From assembly GCA_005784505.1 (NCBI GenBank), contig VCAZ01000055.1, positions 2,508,496 through 2,572,495 of the forward strand: DNA of 64,000 nucleotides, given 5' to 3'. Origin of the DNA: Bagarius yarrelli. Lineage: Eukaryota; Chordata; Actinopteri; Siluriformes; Sisoridae. Below, piece after piece: positions 51,055 to 62,186 of this stretch. Both the position numbers and the translations under genes were made by a program. Numbering within the stretch: the first letter of the stretch is position 1; every line of letters begins with the position of its first letter. The notes beneath the pieces were generated by a model that had not been told where the DNA came from, made no database searches, and saw only the letters and a list, made by a program, of their open reading frames with translations.

Positions 51055-51559
51055 TCAAGAAGAGACACCAAATATAGCATGTTTTTCCTGTTCATCCACA
51101 GCCCAATCACAAAATACTAAAGTCACAAAATACAACATATAACCTATTCAACAAAATATTATACTGTTATAGAAAGCTTTAATCAGATTTTGTAACCCAA
51201 AGCTGAAATTTCTATCTTTCTATATTTCCCTGTCACCTGAATTTCCCTGAAAAAGTATCTATACACCTTAAACTTTTTCACATTTTGTCACCTTATAACT
51301 ACAAACTTAAATATTTTTATTGAGATTTTATGTAAAAGACCAACACAAAGTAGCACATACTTGTGAAGTGAAACAGAAATGCTATACGGTTTTCAAAATC
51401 TGAAAAGTGTGGCGTGTATTTGTATTCAGCCTTCTGTACTCTAATAACCTTAAATAAAATTCAGTGCAATTAATTGATTTCAAAAGTCACCTAAGTAGTA
51501 AATAGAGTCCACCTGTGTGTAATTTAGTCCCGGATATAAATACACCTTAAAACCGGTTT

Positions 51560-53190
51560 CAAAGAAGGTGAGAACATGGCCAACAGGAGCTACTTCTGCT
51601 CTTCAGGACTGCTTTGAGTGCACTGACTGGCAGATGTTTAGGGAGGCTGCAACCAACAGCGAATCTGTTAACCTGGAGGAGTACACGACATCAGTGGTCA
51701 GCTGTATCGGCAAGTGCATTGATGACATGACTGTCTCCAGAACCATCACAACACGCTCCAACCAAAAACCGTGGATGACCACAGAGGTGTATGCACTGCT
51801 AAAGGCCAGGGACTCCGCCTTCAGGGCAAAGGACAAGTCAGCCCTAAAAACAGCCAGGGCCAAACTGACCAAAGCCATAAGAGAGGCGAACCGTACGTAA
51901 GTCAAGAAAATTCATGGCCATTTTCAGGACAGCGGAGACACTCAGCGCATGTGGCAGGGCATCCAGACGATCAACAACTACAAGACAACTCCACCTCCTT
52001 GTAACAGTGACGCCTCCCTCCCTCCCTCCCAACTTGGCAGCGAGGAAGACCACCCCTCCTCCCAACGACCAGGTGCTCTGTCTAACCACGGCTATTGTGA
52101 GGAGAACATTAAGAAAAGTTAACCCACGGAAGTCTGTTGGACCAGACAACATCCATGGCAGTGTGCTCAGGGACTGTGCAACACAACACCATCCAAACCA
52201 TTCCACGGACGACGCTATTGCCACAACTCTCCACCTGGCCCTTACACACATGGACAATAAAAACACATACGTACGAATGCTGTTCATAGACTTTAGTTCA
52301 GCATGTAACACAATCATCCCTCAGCAACTGATGGAGAAGCTGAGCCTGCTGGGCCTGAACACCTCCCTCTGCAACCGGATCCTGGACTTTCTGACAGGAA
52401 GACCTGTCAGTCCGGATTGGAAGCAGCCTCTCCAACACCACCACACTAAACACTGGGGCCCCGCAGGGCTGCGTGCTGAGTCCACTGCTGTTTACTCTGC
52501 TGACTCATGACTGTGCAGCAATGCACAGCTCAAATCACATTGTCAAGTTCGCCGATCACACGACCGTGGTGGGTCTCATCAGCAAGAACGACGAGTCAGC
52601 ATACAGAGAGGAGGTGAAACAGCTAACAGCTTGGTGTAAAGCCAATAACCTGTCTCTGAACGTTGACAAGACTAAGGAAATAGTTGTTGACTTCAGGAAA
52701 ACAAAGAGCGACCACTCTCCACTGAACATCGACGGCTCCTCAGTAGAGATCATCAAGGACACAAAATTTCTTGGTGTCCACCTGACAGAGAACCTCACCT
52801 GGTCACTCAACACCAGCTCCATTAGCAAAAAAGCCCAGCAACTCCTCTACTTCCTGCAAAGACTGAGGAAAGCCCACCTTCTACCTCCCATCCTGACAAT
52901 GTTCTACAGAGGGACCATCGAGAGCATTCTGACCAGCTGCATCACTGACTGGTTCGGGAACTGCACTGTTTCGGATCGCAAGACCCTGCAGAGGACAGTG
53001 AGAACAGCTGAGAAGATCATCGGAGTCTCTCTTCCCTCTATAACGGATATCTACACCACACACTGCATCCGCAAAGCTAATAGCATTGTGGAGGACCCCA
53101 CACACACCCCTCACACTCACTCTTCACACTCCTGCCCTCTGGGAAATGATACAGCAGCATGTTGAGCACTGTTCATCCAAAAATGAAAAA
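51560..53190 (+). mobile_element. L2-like LINE fragment nested in the Tc1-like element
   Basis: Plus-strand frames in order. 51568-51900 is the linker region before RT (CFECTDWQMFREAATNSES). 51914-52510 is partly out of frame and includes TDDAIATTLHLALTHMDNKN. 52473-53165 contains LSPLLFTLLTHDCAA, FADHTTVVGLISKND and WCKANNLSLNVDKTKEIVVD. The catalytic motif is FADH, not FADD. It is 5'-truncated (no endonuclease) and missing part of the RT fingers. Confidence 0.85.
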
Positions 53191-53209
53191 AATGATATGG
53201 TCGTCCACC

Positions 53210-53822
53210 TAAACTGACGGACCGAGCAGGAAAGAACTAGTCAGAGAAGCAGCCAAAAGGCCCTAGTCAGGTGAAAGAATCTGTCTACAGGACAACTATA
53301 AGTCCTGTACTCTACAAATCTGGCCTTTATGGGGGAGAGGCAAGAAAAAAGCCATTGTTAAAAAAAAAAGGCCCATAAGAAGTCCCATTTTCAGTTTGCC
53401 ACAAGCCATGTAGGGGACACAGCAAACATGTGGAAGAAGGTGAGATAAGACCAAAGAACTTTTTGGCATAAAAGCGACGGGAGTGGAGCTCAATACAGGG
53501 CAATCCTGAAAGAAAACCTGTTGGAGGCTGCAAAAGACTTGAGACTGGGAAGGAGATTCACCTTCCAGCTGGACAATGACCCTAAACATACAGCCAGAGC
53601 TATCAATGAATATTCATGTGTTAGAATGACTCAGTCAAAGTCCAGACCTAAATTGAGAATTTTTGACAAGACCTGAAAGTTGCTGTTTACAGACGCTTCC
53701 CATTCAGCTGATCTAGCTGATCTTGAGCTATTTTGCAAAGAAGAATAGGCAAAAATTTCAGTCTCTAGATGTGCAAAGCTGGTAGGTGTAATTGCAGCAA
53801 AAGGTGGTTCTAAAAAGTATTG
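53210..53822 (+). pseudogene. Tc1-like transposase C-terminal remnant
   Basis: Readable pieces in shifting frames include ENLLEAAKDLRLGRRFTFQL followed by DNDPKHTA, the segment with the second catalytic Asp of the DDE domain, and later ISVSRCAKL and AAKGGS near the C-terminus. Stops and frameshifts are frequent. The N-terminal DNA-binding part is absent, replaced by the inserted LINE. Confidence 0.8.
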
Positions 53823-54009
53823 ACGCAGGGGGGGCTAAATACATATGCACACCACACAGATTTTTCTTTCATTAAAATGTTAAAAACCATGTATTATTTT
53901 CATTCCACTTCACAATTATGTGCTACTTTGTGTTACATAAAATCTCAATTGACAAAATGCTCAAGGGGTACGAATACTTTTTCAGTACTTTTCCCCATTA
54001 ACCTTAAGA

Positions 54010-54165
54010 ACCCCAAAAAATGATTTACATCAATAAGCAGATGCCCTTTTACAATGGGACTTACCACATTTATTTATTTATTACATTTATTTTTTACAGT
54101 TAAAGCCATCTGAGCAGTTAAAAATTAAGTGCCTTGCTCAGGGACCCAGTAGCAAGGGGCCCATA
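54010..54165 (-). mobile_element. SINE, reverse orientation, degenerate
   Basis: Contains AGCAGATGCCCTTTTACAAT and GTGCCTTGCTCAGGGACCC. It lies just outside the right end of the Tc1-like element. Confidence 0.6.
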
Positions 54166-54849
54166 CCCATTATATACACATCTCCGGATGTGGGTATGGC
54201 AATTTAAAGAAACAGAAGGTAAACATATTTGTCCAGTGATGAAGTGTGGGACAGTTCAATCTTTTTTGTGCTTATATCATGAAATAAAAAGTCCTCCAGA
54301 GCCGGTGTCATTCCAAGTCTTAAAAAATGCTGCATCGACCTCTCTAAAGTCTGCAGTTTTCTAGATCTAGAAAGCTTTTGGTAGTAAAGAAAGTCTCCTT
54401 CACAGTTTTTTTAATAAAGCGTGACCGAGTGCCCAGGATCCCCCTGTGAATCCTCCTGGTTCTCTGGAGACTGTCCAAAATCATGGAGCTAGGAAGAACA
54501 AGTAAGATAAAGTGCACATGGATCATTTGTGTGTGTCTGTCTTTTTACAGTCAGATTTACAGTTGCCTCGACCAAGAAATTACCCAGTTTTATCCACTTA
54601 TACGTTGTACTGGAATACACTTTTATCATCTGTATTACTGATACAGTGTTAATACCAGTGTGCACTAGGGTTCTTAGCATTATGCTGTTTTGCTTAATTT
54701 ACATGACATTTGTGGTGTGTGATTAACACCACTTCCAGTAAATTCTCTCTGTAAGTTTTATAGAAATATTTAAATTTCTTTATGTGTTACCCGTACAGAT
54801 TTGCTTTTTTTTCTCCCATAAAGAACATGATTTTTCAAAAGCATTATTA

Positions 54850-56125
54850 TATCTATCTTCTTCTTCTCCTTTCGGCTGTCTCCACCTAACCCTCTGCATC
54901 CTCTTTACTCACACCCACTAACTTCATGTCCTTGTTTATCGCATTCATATACCTCCTCTTTGGTCTTCCTCTTTGCCTTCTGCTGGTAGCTTCATTTCTA
55001 ACATCCTCCCACCAATATATATGGTATTCCTTCTCTGTTTATATCAAAAACAGCTTAACCTGGCTTCCCTGATTTTTCCCCCAAACCTCTAACATGAGCC
55101 TTCCCCCTCATAAACTCGTTCCTAATCTTGGTTACTCCCAACGAAAACCTCAACATCTTCAGCTCTGCTACTTCCAGCTCTGCCACCTGTCTCTTCCTCT
55201 GCACCACTGTCTCTAAACCATAGATCATAGCTGGTGTCACCACTGTCTTGTACACCTTCCCATTGATTCTAGCTTATATTTTCCTGTCACACAACACTTC
55301 TGACATGTTTCTCCACCCATTCCAACCTGCCTGTACTCGTTTTTTTACCTTTTTCACATATTCTCCATTGGTCTGGACTGTCAACCCCAAGTACTAAAAC
55401 TCCTGTACCTTCTTAACTTCTTCACCCTGTAATCTCACTGTTCCACCTTCCTCTCTTTCATTTAAACACATGTACTGTCTTGCTACGACTGACTTTCATT
55501 CCTCTTCTCTCCAAAGCAAATCTCCACCTCTCCAGGTTTTTCTCCACCTGCTACCTGCTCTCACTACAGATCACAATTCCATCATTATTGTCCAAGGAGA
55601 TTCCTGTCTGACCTCGTCTGTCAAACGATCCATCCCCACAGCGAACAGGAAGAGGCTCAGAACTGATTCCTGGTGTAGTCCCACCTCCACTTTGAACACC
55701 TGTCTGACCTACTGCACACCTTATCACTGCCCTGCTCCTCTTATACATATCCTGCACCACCCTGACATACTTCTCTGCTATTCCTGACTTCCTTATACAA
55801 TACCACAGCTCTATCTTCATCTCTTCTGGGCATCTGAGCTTCCCTCCGTAACCTAGCTCCCACTACTCTTTCCTATACCTTCATTGTGTGACTCATCAAC
55901 TTTATGCCTTTTTAGTTGTTGCAACTTTGCACAACATCCTTGTTCTTAAAGATAGGCACCATTACACTCCTTCTCCATTCCTCAGGCATATTCTCAATCA
56001 CTAAAATCCTGTTAAACAATCTAGTAAGAAATTCCACTGCTGCCTCTCCTAGACATTTCCACACCTCCAATGATATTTCATCAGGACCAACTGCCTTTCC
56101 TCTTTTCATCATCTTCAAAGCCATC
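54850..56125 (-). mobile_element. Second RTE-like LINE fragment, decayed
   Basis: The minus strand shows the same family as the 9.3-11.5 kb copy. 55912-56124 reads MKRGKAVGPDEISLEVWKCL and MPEEWRRSVMVPIFKNK; 55551-55820 reads ELWYCIRKSGIAEKYVRVVQ; 55055-55255 reads GLETVVQRKRQVAELEVAEL. The endonuclease is missing and there are internal deletions and frameshifts. It sits just downstream of the ppil6 polyA signal, in the same orientation as the gene. Confidence 0.8.
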
Positions 56126-56305
56126 CTAACTGCTAGATAGTATTGAAATATGTTTTAAAACATTCAGTGTTCTTCATACTCCTTTCCTGTGCACATAATG
56201 ATAACTCTATTTAATGAGACTCGTATGCTTTATACAATGATATGTTCATGTGCTGATATAATAAAAAAATGAATCAGGGTAAACACACAAACCTCTTTTA
56301 GCCAG

Positions 56306-56311
56306 TTTATT
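56306..56311 (-). terminator. ppil6: ppil6 polyadenylation signal AATAAA
   Basis: Canonical AATAAA on the minus strand about 200 nt downstream of the ppil6 stop. The sequence between has no other canonical signal closer to the stop. Cleavage would fall near 56.28-56.29 kb. Confidence 0.6.
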
Positions 56312-56511
56312 CTGGTGTCAGGCAACAGCTATAAATGTTTATGGCTTAAATTTGAAACTTTTGATTCATAAAATGCAAACAATGTCAAATTACTTCCTCA
56401 TGATTTAATGTCAGTCAGAAAATCGGCTATGAAAAGTATCTACAGGGTCATTATTGATATAAAACATTTAAAGTAAAATCCATTGGACTACCACTACTTA
56501 AAGATAAGTAC

Positions 56512-56623
56512 TTAAGGATAAAACAATCCACATGTGACCATCCTGCAGTCTAATTTCGGCCTTTCATTATAAGTGGGCACTTCTTCTAGTCTTCTGAGGA
56601 CCTCAAGGCCTTCAACAACTTGG
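56512..56623 (-). CDS. ppil6: ppil6 last coding exon
   Basis: 112 nt including the TAA stop. Acceptor is tctcctccttag at 56624-56625. The first base completes Gly, then QVVEGLEVLRRLEEVPTYNE and RPKLDCRMVTCGLFYP follow, matching human QLIEGTEVLKQLELVPTQNERP...CRITDSG. It forms the final helix and strand of the cyclophilin fold. The 3' UTR continues to about 56.3 kb. Confidence 0.93.
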
Positions 56624-56807
56624 CTAAGGAGGAGAGAGGTGGAGGGAGGAAAATGCAAAGTTATAATATTGATTTGATGTATTAATATAAACATTACAGA
56701 ACATGTGGTAATTAAGTAAAATTAAATGTAAACATTTCACTGCAAATATTGTTGAAATTGTAGTGTTTCATGTATATCTTTAAAATATATTTACACCTGT
56801 AGATACA

Positions 56808-56930
56808 ACATATGATCAAATGTTTGTGGACACCTGACCACACTACACATATGTGCTTAATAAACATTCCATTTGAAATGTAGTCTATTATTTGCAGTTA
56901 TAATAATGACATTCATCCTGCATGACTGTA
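56808..56930 (+). mobile_element. MITE-like DNA element end
   Basis: ATGATCAAATGTTTGTGGAC followed by ACCTGACCA...CATATGTGCTTAATAAAC matches by memory a widespread fish nonautonomous DNA transposon terminus. The remainder is lost. Class uncertain. Confidence 0.4.
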
Positions 56931-57994
56931 TGATACACGCTTGTTAAAATAGCAGAATTTTATTTGGGGCCCCTTTCTACCACTAATATGACTAATTATG
57001 GTCAATTCTTGATTATTGACACTCTATAAGTCGCATCCATTGTCAGTTTTATTTGTTGTAGCTGTATTGTTTACCTCATTTCAATAATTTTTCCAATTGT
57101 GAAGTTGTTAAAAAGTATATACGGTTTCTAAAAATTTTAGCAAATAAAAACAGACAAGAAAAGGAAAGATTAAAAAATGTATTGAGGCGGGTGTAACAGA
57201 TCTAAACGCAAGGAAACGGAAGCCTGCAAGCTCATTAAAACCCATCTTTTATTAATAAAATAGTACAGCTTTACCATCTTTAAAAGTGTAATTACACACA
57301 TCGATAAAGTAGTAATATTTTGTATGTATATGTATATTTTGTATGTAAAATTTAAATATACCAATTGTGGTAGATTTACCATAAAAATGTGTCAGTAAAC
57401 AGAGTAATTTCTGTTAATTAAGATTCTGTTAACAATCTATTCTATTGACAATGAACGGCAAAATTGATTAAAAACATGTAATACAAAAAAAAAAAAATTA
57501 AGTAACAATTCATATGGTAGTCTGTTGACGAAGCCATATTTACGGTGATGAGGTCAAATGTGAATTATAGAGCACGGCGTCCAATCATGGCTAACTTCCG
57601 GAAAAGGGGGAGTACCCAATGGCGTTTGAGATTACAATTAAAACAGAACAAAATCGTTTGCGTAAGCAAGAAGAAAATCCAGCGCGAGAGAGAGAGGGTT
57701 TTTGTGGTTTTTTGGGTGTTAATCAGATCAGAAGTAACTAGTAACTAAGTTCTCTTCAGTTACCAGGTTCCTGCCCCTTTACTTCGAGGATGGACTGGGA
57801 CTCACTCTGTTCACCAAACTGCCAAAATTCCTGCTTTTATAGTCACATCTCAAAATATAGTATAAATAAATATATATCAAAATATAGTCACAAAATATTA
57901 AACATATCCAAATCTGGTGTGTTTGTAGTAAGTCTGTAAAAAATATGGATACAGCTTTTTTCATGATTTGTTTTTCATAATAGTGTGTCTATAT

Positions 57995-58145
57995 TTACAT
58001 TCAAATTAATGGTATATGGCAGTCACTCTTATACATCTGAGCAAATGGTGGTTAAGGGCCTTGCTCAGAAGCCCAGCATTGGTGTTAAACCCACAATATA
58101 TTAGCAGTCCAACACCTTAACCACTGCACTACCACTTCTAACCGC
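57995..58145 (-). mobile_element. SINE, reverse orientation
   Basis: Contains GGTTAAGGGCCTTGCTCAG, CCAACACCTTAACCACTGCA and CTACCACTTC. It lies in the last ppil6 intron. Confidence 0.7.
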
Positions 58146-58488
58146 TGGTATCGATGCATTTTAAAATTACACTGATTTATGTTTATGGTAATTAATTTAA
58201 AATTATAATTAAAGCCCTAAGCATGTATTAAACAACTTCCACTTTACATTTATGTAATGTATTGCAATGATTTAAATATATTGTAATATTACTGTATCTT
58301 GCCAATACACAGTCCTATTTTCTGGACCACACAATTGTTGTTTAGCCCCTGACGAATAAAAATATAGCATCAATCATGTTTTCAGGAGATTTATCCAGGT
58401 GTTTCTGGTTTCCTCTGAGGCATTTTTCTTTATAGCTGTGGGGTAAATTTTGGAAGATGAATAATTGCAGCATTGCTGAAACACCTAC

Positions 58489-58624
58489 CCAAACGCCACT
58501 GATTTTTTGTTCATCCACATGGATGGCTGAAGTGTAATGTAGAACTGAGAGCTGTTAGTGTGTGGACCTCGGTTGGCCATTCCCAGGATCCCCCGCTTGT
58601 TGTGAGACACAGAAAAATTCTCAT
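58489..58624 (-). CDS. ppil6: ppil6 exon, MANRGPHTNSSQFYIT core
   Basis: 136 nt: two bases, 44 codons, two bases. Acceptor is gatttgtgttcag and donor is GTAGGTG. It encodes (D)ENFSVSHNKRGILGMANRGP, then HTNSSQFYITLQPSMWMNKK and SVAFG. Compared with cyclophilin A it keeps Ala101-Asn102, has Tyr for Phe113, keeps the Trp121 position, and has Met for Leu122 and Ser for His126. Human PPIL6 has Tyr at the Trp121 position as I recall. Isomerase activity is therefore uncertain. Confidence 0.93.
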
Positions 58625-59391
58625 CTGAACACAAATCAACAGTTGTTAATTAAATGATTAACATGTATTCAGAAAAAACGCCCACTTTACAATCTACACC
58701 AAAGCTACAAGCTTATCTGTGATGTTGAGTGATGAAAGTAACTTTAAAAATGTAATAAAGTGGTGTAACTTTACAATTACTTTATAAAAATGAAGTAACT
58801 AATTACATTTAACTACTCATACATTTCTAACAGATTTTCAACAAAATAATTTTTCAACATTTCTAGCAGGTAGGATTAATCTTACTCTCAGACAGGGTGT
58901 AGTAGACTAAAACTTTCAGCAAAAATGTCAAAAGCAGCAGAATATCACTGCTTTAATAAACGACTTTAGAAAAAGACATTGTGCAAGTCAAAAACAGGCA
59001 AACATTAACATTTTCTGTAAATTTTAAGTACAAGTAACTGTATATTTCCAGAGACTTCAGGAGACGATTACAGACCCACCTCTTTCTCAAATACATAGCA
59101 GTTAACATAAAAAAATCTATCAGCATTGAGCTGTTCATTGATGAGACTAACTTTTCGCTCTGGATAAGGGGGTCTGCTGAATGATGATAATCTAATTTAA
59201 TTACACATTTTTTCTTAGTAACTAAGAACTTACTGTTAAATTAATTTTGTAATTAAATTACATAACATTGTTACATGTAACTAGTTACTGTAACTACAAC
59301 ACAGGTGATGTTCAATGAGTTAATTACTTGTGGTGTGAATTTATTGAGCAAAAAAATTTCTCTGATAGACAGAAGAGCCTGAGCCTCTGAT

Positions 59392-59395
<4 letters not shown>

Positions 59396-59434
<39 letters not shown>

Positions 59435-59475
59435 AAGAGAGAGAGAGAGAAAAAGAGAGTGATAAAGAGAAAGAA
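59396..59475. repeat. (GA)n microsatellite
   Basis: GA run with AAAA interruptions in the ppil6 intron 58625-59828. Confidence 0.9.
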
Positions 59476-59828
59476 ATATTCTATTTAAATACCATGGAGA
59501 TCAATTTGTTGTCTAATAACTTTAAGGCTTTTAATTTTGCCCAGTCGCCGTAATGATTTTGGTGAGACCAAAGATTTTAAGGAGGTCTCTTTGAGCTCTG
59601 TAGTTCAAGTGAAGTAAATGCCAAGACAATTGTTTGTTACCTGGATCAGATGTGTCCAGTCAATCAGAAGCTCGGAGATACCATCTCAGATGTGGGTAAA
59701 GTGGACGAAGACCAAGTGACTTACACAATATTTTTCAGCTTCTGATTGGCTGAACACACCTGATCCAAAGGAACTCAGGGAACATTGACTGCCCAACCCT
59801 GATATTAACCCTTTCTTATAACTTGTAC

Positions 59829-59888
59829 CTTCGAAAACTGGCCCATAGATGGACTCGCCACCCGTGCCTCTGCTTTGTGCTGTAATGT
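59829..59888 (-). CDS. ppil6: ppil6 exon, GESIYG loop
   Basis: 60 nt: two bases, 19 codons, one base. Acceptor is cttgtaatacag and donor is GTACAAGT. With the preceding G it starts Asp and encodes ITAQSRGTGGESIYGPVFE, matching the cyclophilin GTGG-SIYG-F-DE loop and human PPIL6 GDNGESIYGPTFE. The intron before it (59889-59999) is only 111 bp. Confidence 0.92.
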
Positions 59889-59999
59889 CTGTATTACAAG
59901 CAAAAACAATCATATTTTTCAGCTGAGACAAATGCAGTTACAGTGGAGATGTTTGTGTGTGTGTATGTGTGTGTTTGTGCATGTTATGTAGTGTACTAC

Positions 60000-60147
60000 C
60001 TCCTCCCTGCACCCAGCCGTTAGGAACTACTCTATTGAATAAAGAGTCCTTATAGCAGAGAGTGGCCTGGCTCTGAGACGTGCCTGCCTCTCCAGTACAC
60101 AGGGTTTTAAAATTTTCACACGTCTTTGGACACAAATCTGAAAAGAG
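60000..60147 (-). CDS. ppil6: ppil6 exon, cyclophilin core with catalytic Arg and Gln
   Basis: 148 nt: 49 codons plus one base. The acceptor is ttcttag at 60148-60149, giving LFSD-LCPKTCENFKTLCTGE. A second AG lies 10 nt downstream (ttttcag) but would break the frame. Donor is GTAGTA at 59999. It encodes the cyclophilin P-KT-NF-LCTGE signature and FNRVVPNGWVQGG. Arg and Gln equivalent to CypA Arg55 and Gln63 are present; the Phe60-Met61 pair is replaced by Gly-Trp, as in human PPIL6 (NGWIQGG). Confidence 0.93.
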
Positions 60148-60249
60148 CTAAGAAAAACATGAGCACAACCAAGACATAGATATTCAGATATTCAATAAGA
60201 TAAAAAAACCCTCCAAATTTTATTCAGTCAAGCTTGAAATATTTCTTAC

Positions 60250-60312
60250 CTCTAACAGCATTCGGCCAACTGCCTCACCTCCAATCTCAACATCCAAATA
60301 TACAAATATATG
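60250..60312 (-). CDS. ppil6: ppil6 exon, first strands of the cyclophilin domain
   Basis: 63 nt, 21 codons, phase 0 at both ends, with acceptor ...ttttccag (60313-60314) and donor GTAAGAAA (60249-60248). It encodes HIFVYLDVEIGGEAVGRMLL then E. This corresponds to human PPIL6 DFVFLDICIDSSPIGRLIFE and to the VFFDI...PLGRI..EL start of cyclophilins. It is too short to be found as a stand-alone open frame; it was identified by homology and splice phase. Confidence 0.9.
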
Positions 60313-60551
60313 CTGGAAAAATAGAAGGCAATCATGTGTACAACATGTTAAAAACATGTTAATTTGAGGAGGTCTCTTTGGGCTGCTTAGTTCAAGTAAA
60401 GTAAAACACTAGAACTATTTAAAGGACCCGTGCACTTTGGGGCCCTCTAGAGATCTGTTTTATAGTAACAGTGCGGAATAGGTGTGGTAAAAGGCCAAAC
60501 CTCATTATCTCCCAAAATTGCTAGCAATGCCTTTGCCCACAGAACATACAG

Positions 60552-60585
<34 letters not shown>

Positions 60586-60689
60586 TACATAGATGCAGAC
60601 ATACACACATACATACAAACATACATACATGCACACATACATACATATATACATACATAAAAACACATACATACATACACACATTCATG

Positions 60690-60725
<36 letters not shown>

Positions 60726-60861
60726 TACATACACACAGACACACACATACACACACACACATACATACATACACACACACACACATACATACATACACAC
60801 AGACATACACACATACACACACATACATACACATGCATAAATACATACACACACATACATG

Positions 60862-60909
<48 letters not shown>

Positions 60910-60921
60910 TACATACACACA
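60552..60921. repeat. Compound (CATA)n(CA)n array
   Basis: About 370 bp alternating ACAT tetranucleotide and AC dinucleotide runs in the ppil6 intron 60313-63378. Confidence 0.95.
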
Positions 60922-61264
60922 CTGGTTTATACGGCGGCCCGTGTGCAGTTACAGTTTTGCAGTACAGTACATTTAACAACACTGGAATAGTAACACTAAC
61001 TGGTTTTATTTTGTTTTTAATTTAGACAACAAGATCCAGACCGGAAGTGAGGGGTGGAGTTACTGAAACGAAATAATGTCACGAGAGAAACCCTGATGGA
61101 GAGAAGGGTCAATAAAGTTTGTCATTATGTAAATAAAAATAAATAAATATGAAAGTTAAATATTTATGTTAAGAATACCGATTATGTGCATGTCGTTTAA
61201 ATTTTATTGCTTAAGTTTTGAAATGTTATCATACTTTATTGTTTTCAATACTAGATATATAGAT

Positions 61265-61295
<31 letters not shown>

Positions 61296-62186
61296 ATAGT
61301 ACAGGTACACAGCAACAAAATGCAGTTTAGCATCTACAAAATCGATTTATGTATGTATGAGAAATGTGCAGGTTATAAGGCAGAGGAAAATGTGCAAAAT
61401 GTACGGAAATATGAAAAGCTAATACACATAATTTACAGATAATAAAATTAGTGCAGATGTGTGTAAGTAACAGTATTTAAAAGGATGTAAAAGGAGTACA
61501 ATAATAAACATTAATATACAATATGTAATGTACGCATTGTATGTGCAACTGTACAGGATTATGGAGACAGTTTGAAATTCTTTTAGATGGGCTTTGCGAT
61601 AAAGTCACATTATAGTTTGAATATTAATTTTTTGATATTTTAATTCTGTTCCATTCAAAGTTTGTTGTTTTATGTTGTTTTAGAACATTGTTCTACTTTG
61701 CATTTACTTTTTCTAAAAAAGAGATAAAATGGGTTATACATTTTACATTTCATATCGTGTAGAGACATACTACAACAGCCCTTTTTGTAGGACATTTAAT
61801 CCAACTGGACTGGACCGGACTGGACAAATTAGAATTGCATCTGCAGAGTTGTTCCAGGAGGACAGCTGTTGATTAAGGTATGGATATCTTGATTTTTTTT
61901 TATCTGAACTCCATTTGCAAGTTTTCAAAAATACTTGGTACAAAACAGATGTTCAGGAAACCCCATCACCAGCAGCAGTGACCACACCAGCTGCAAAAAA
62001 AGCCCCATTACCAACAAGTGTTACAGTGACCACACTGGCAACCTTACAGAAACTCCTACTGTTTCCAACTGATGCTTGCTGTTCAATTCAATGTACTGCC
62101 TTTATCAGTTTGTTTGTTTTTGTCTGGGATTCCTAAACAATGGCATTGTTCTCTCTCATCTTTCAAATTCATTATACTGTTTTCAG
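60922..62186. other. ppil6 intron, unresolved stretch
   Basis: Contains the (AAAG)n tract and a plus-strand open frame 61915-62136 (includes ETPSPAAVTTPAAKKAPLPT) that might be upstream sequence of the candidate nested gene, but no clear splice donor closes it. Confidence 0.4.
61262..61297. repeat. (AAAG)n microsatellite
   Basis: Eight or nine GAAA units after ATAGATAGA, in the same ppil6 intron. Confidence 0.9.

Larger units (their letters stand above)
51247..53986 (+). mobile_element. Tc1-like transposon interrupted by an L2-like LINE
   Basis: Inverted ends of about 200 bp are seen at 51247-51450 (starts CTGAAAAAGTATCTATACAC) and 53790-53986 (the reverse complement starts CTGAAAAAGTATTCGTACCC). 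They stay similar throughout, including ATTTTGTCA, GAGATTTTATGTAA and CACAAAGTAGCACATA. Transposase C-terminal remnants lie at 53210-53822 on the plus strand. A LINE fragment of about 1.6 kb lies where the N-terminal half should be. Total span is about 2.74 kb. Confidence 0.85.

Noticed and set aside
59156..59190. SINE copy
   Set aside because: Only about 30 bases of a type B-like tail (CTCTGGATAAGGGGGTCTGC) remain; too short to annotate as an element.
59200..59310. GTAACTAGTTACTGTAAC-type sequence as a complete hAT-like transposon
   Set aside because: Similar text occurs in fish DNA transposon ends, but no matching second end or target duplication could be fixed.
60447..61025. Cys-Val-Tyr and His-Thr-rich open frames over 100 codons
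   Set aside because: They are translations of the CATA/CA microsatellite.
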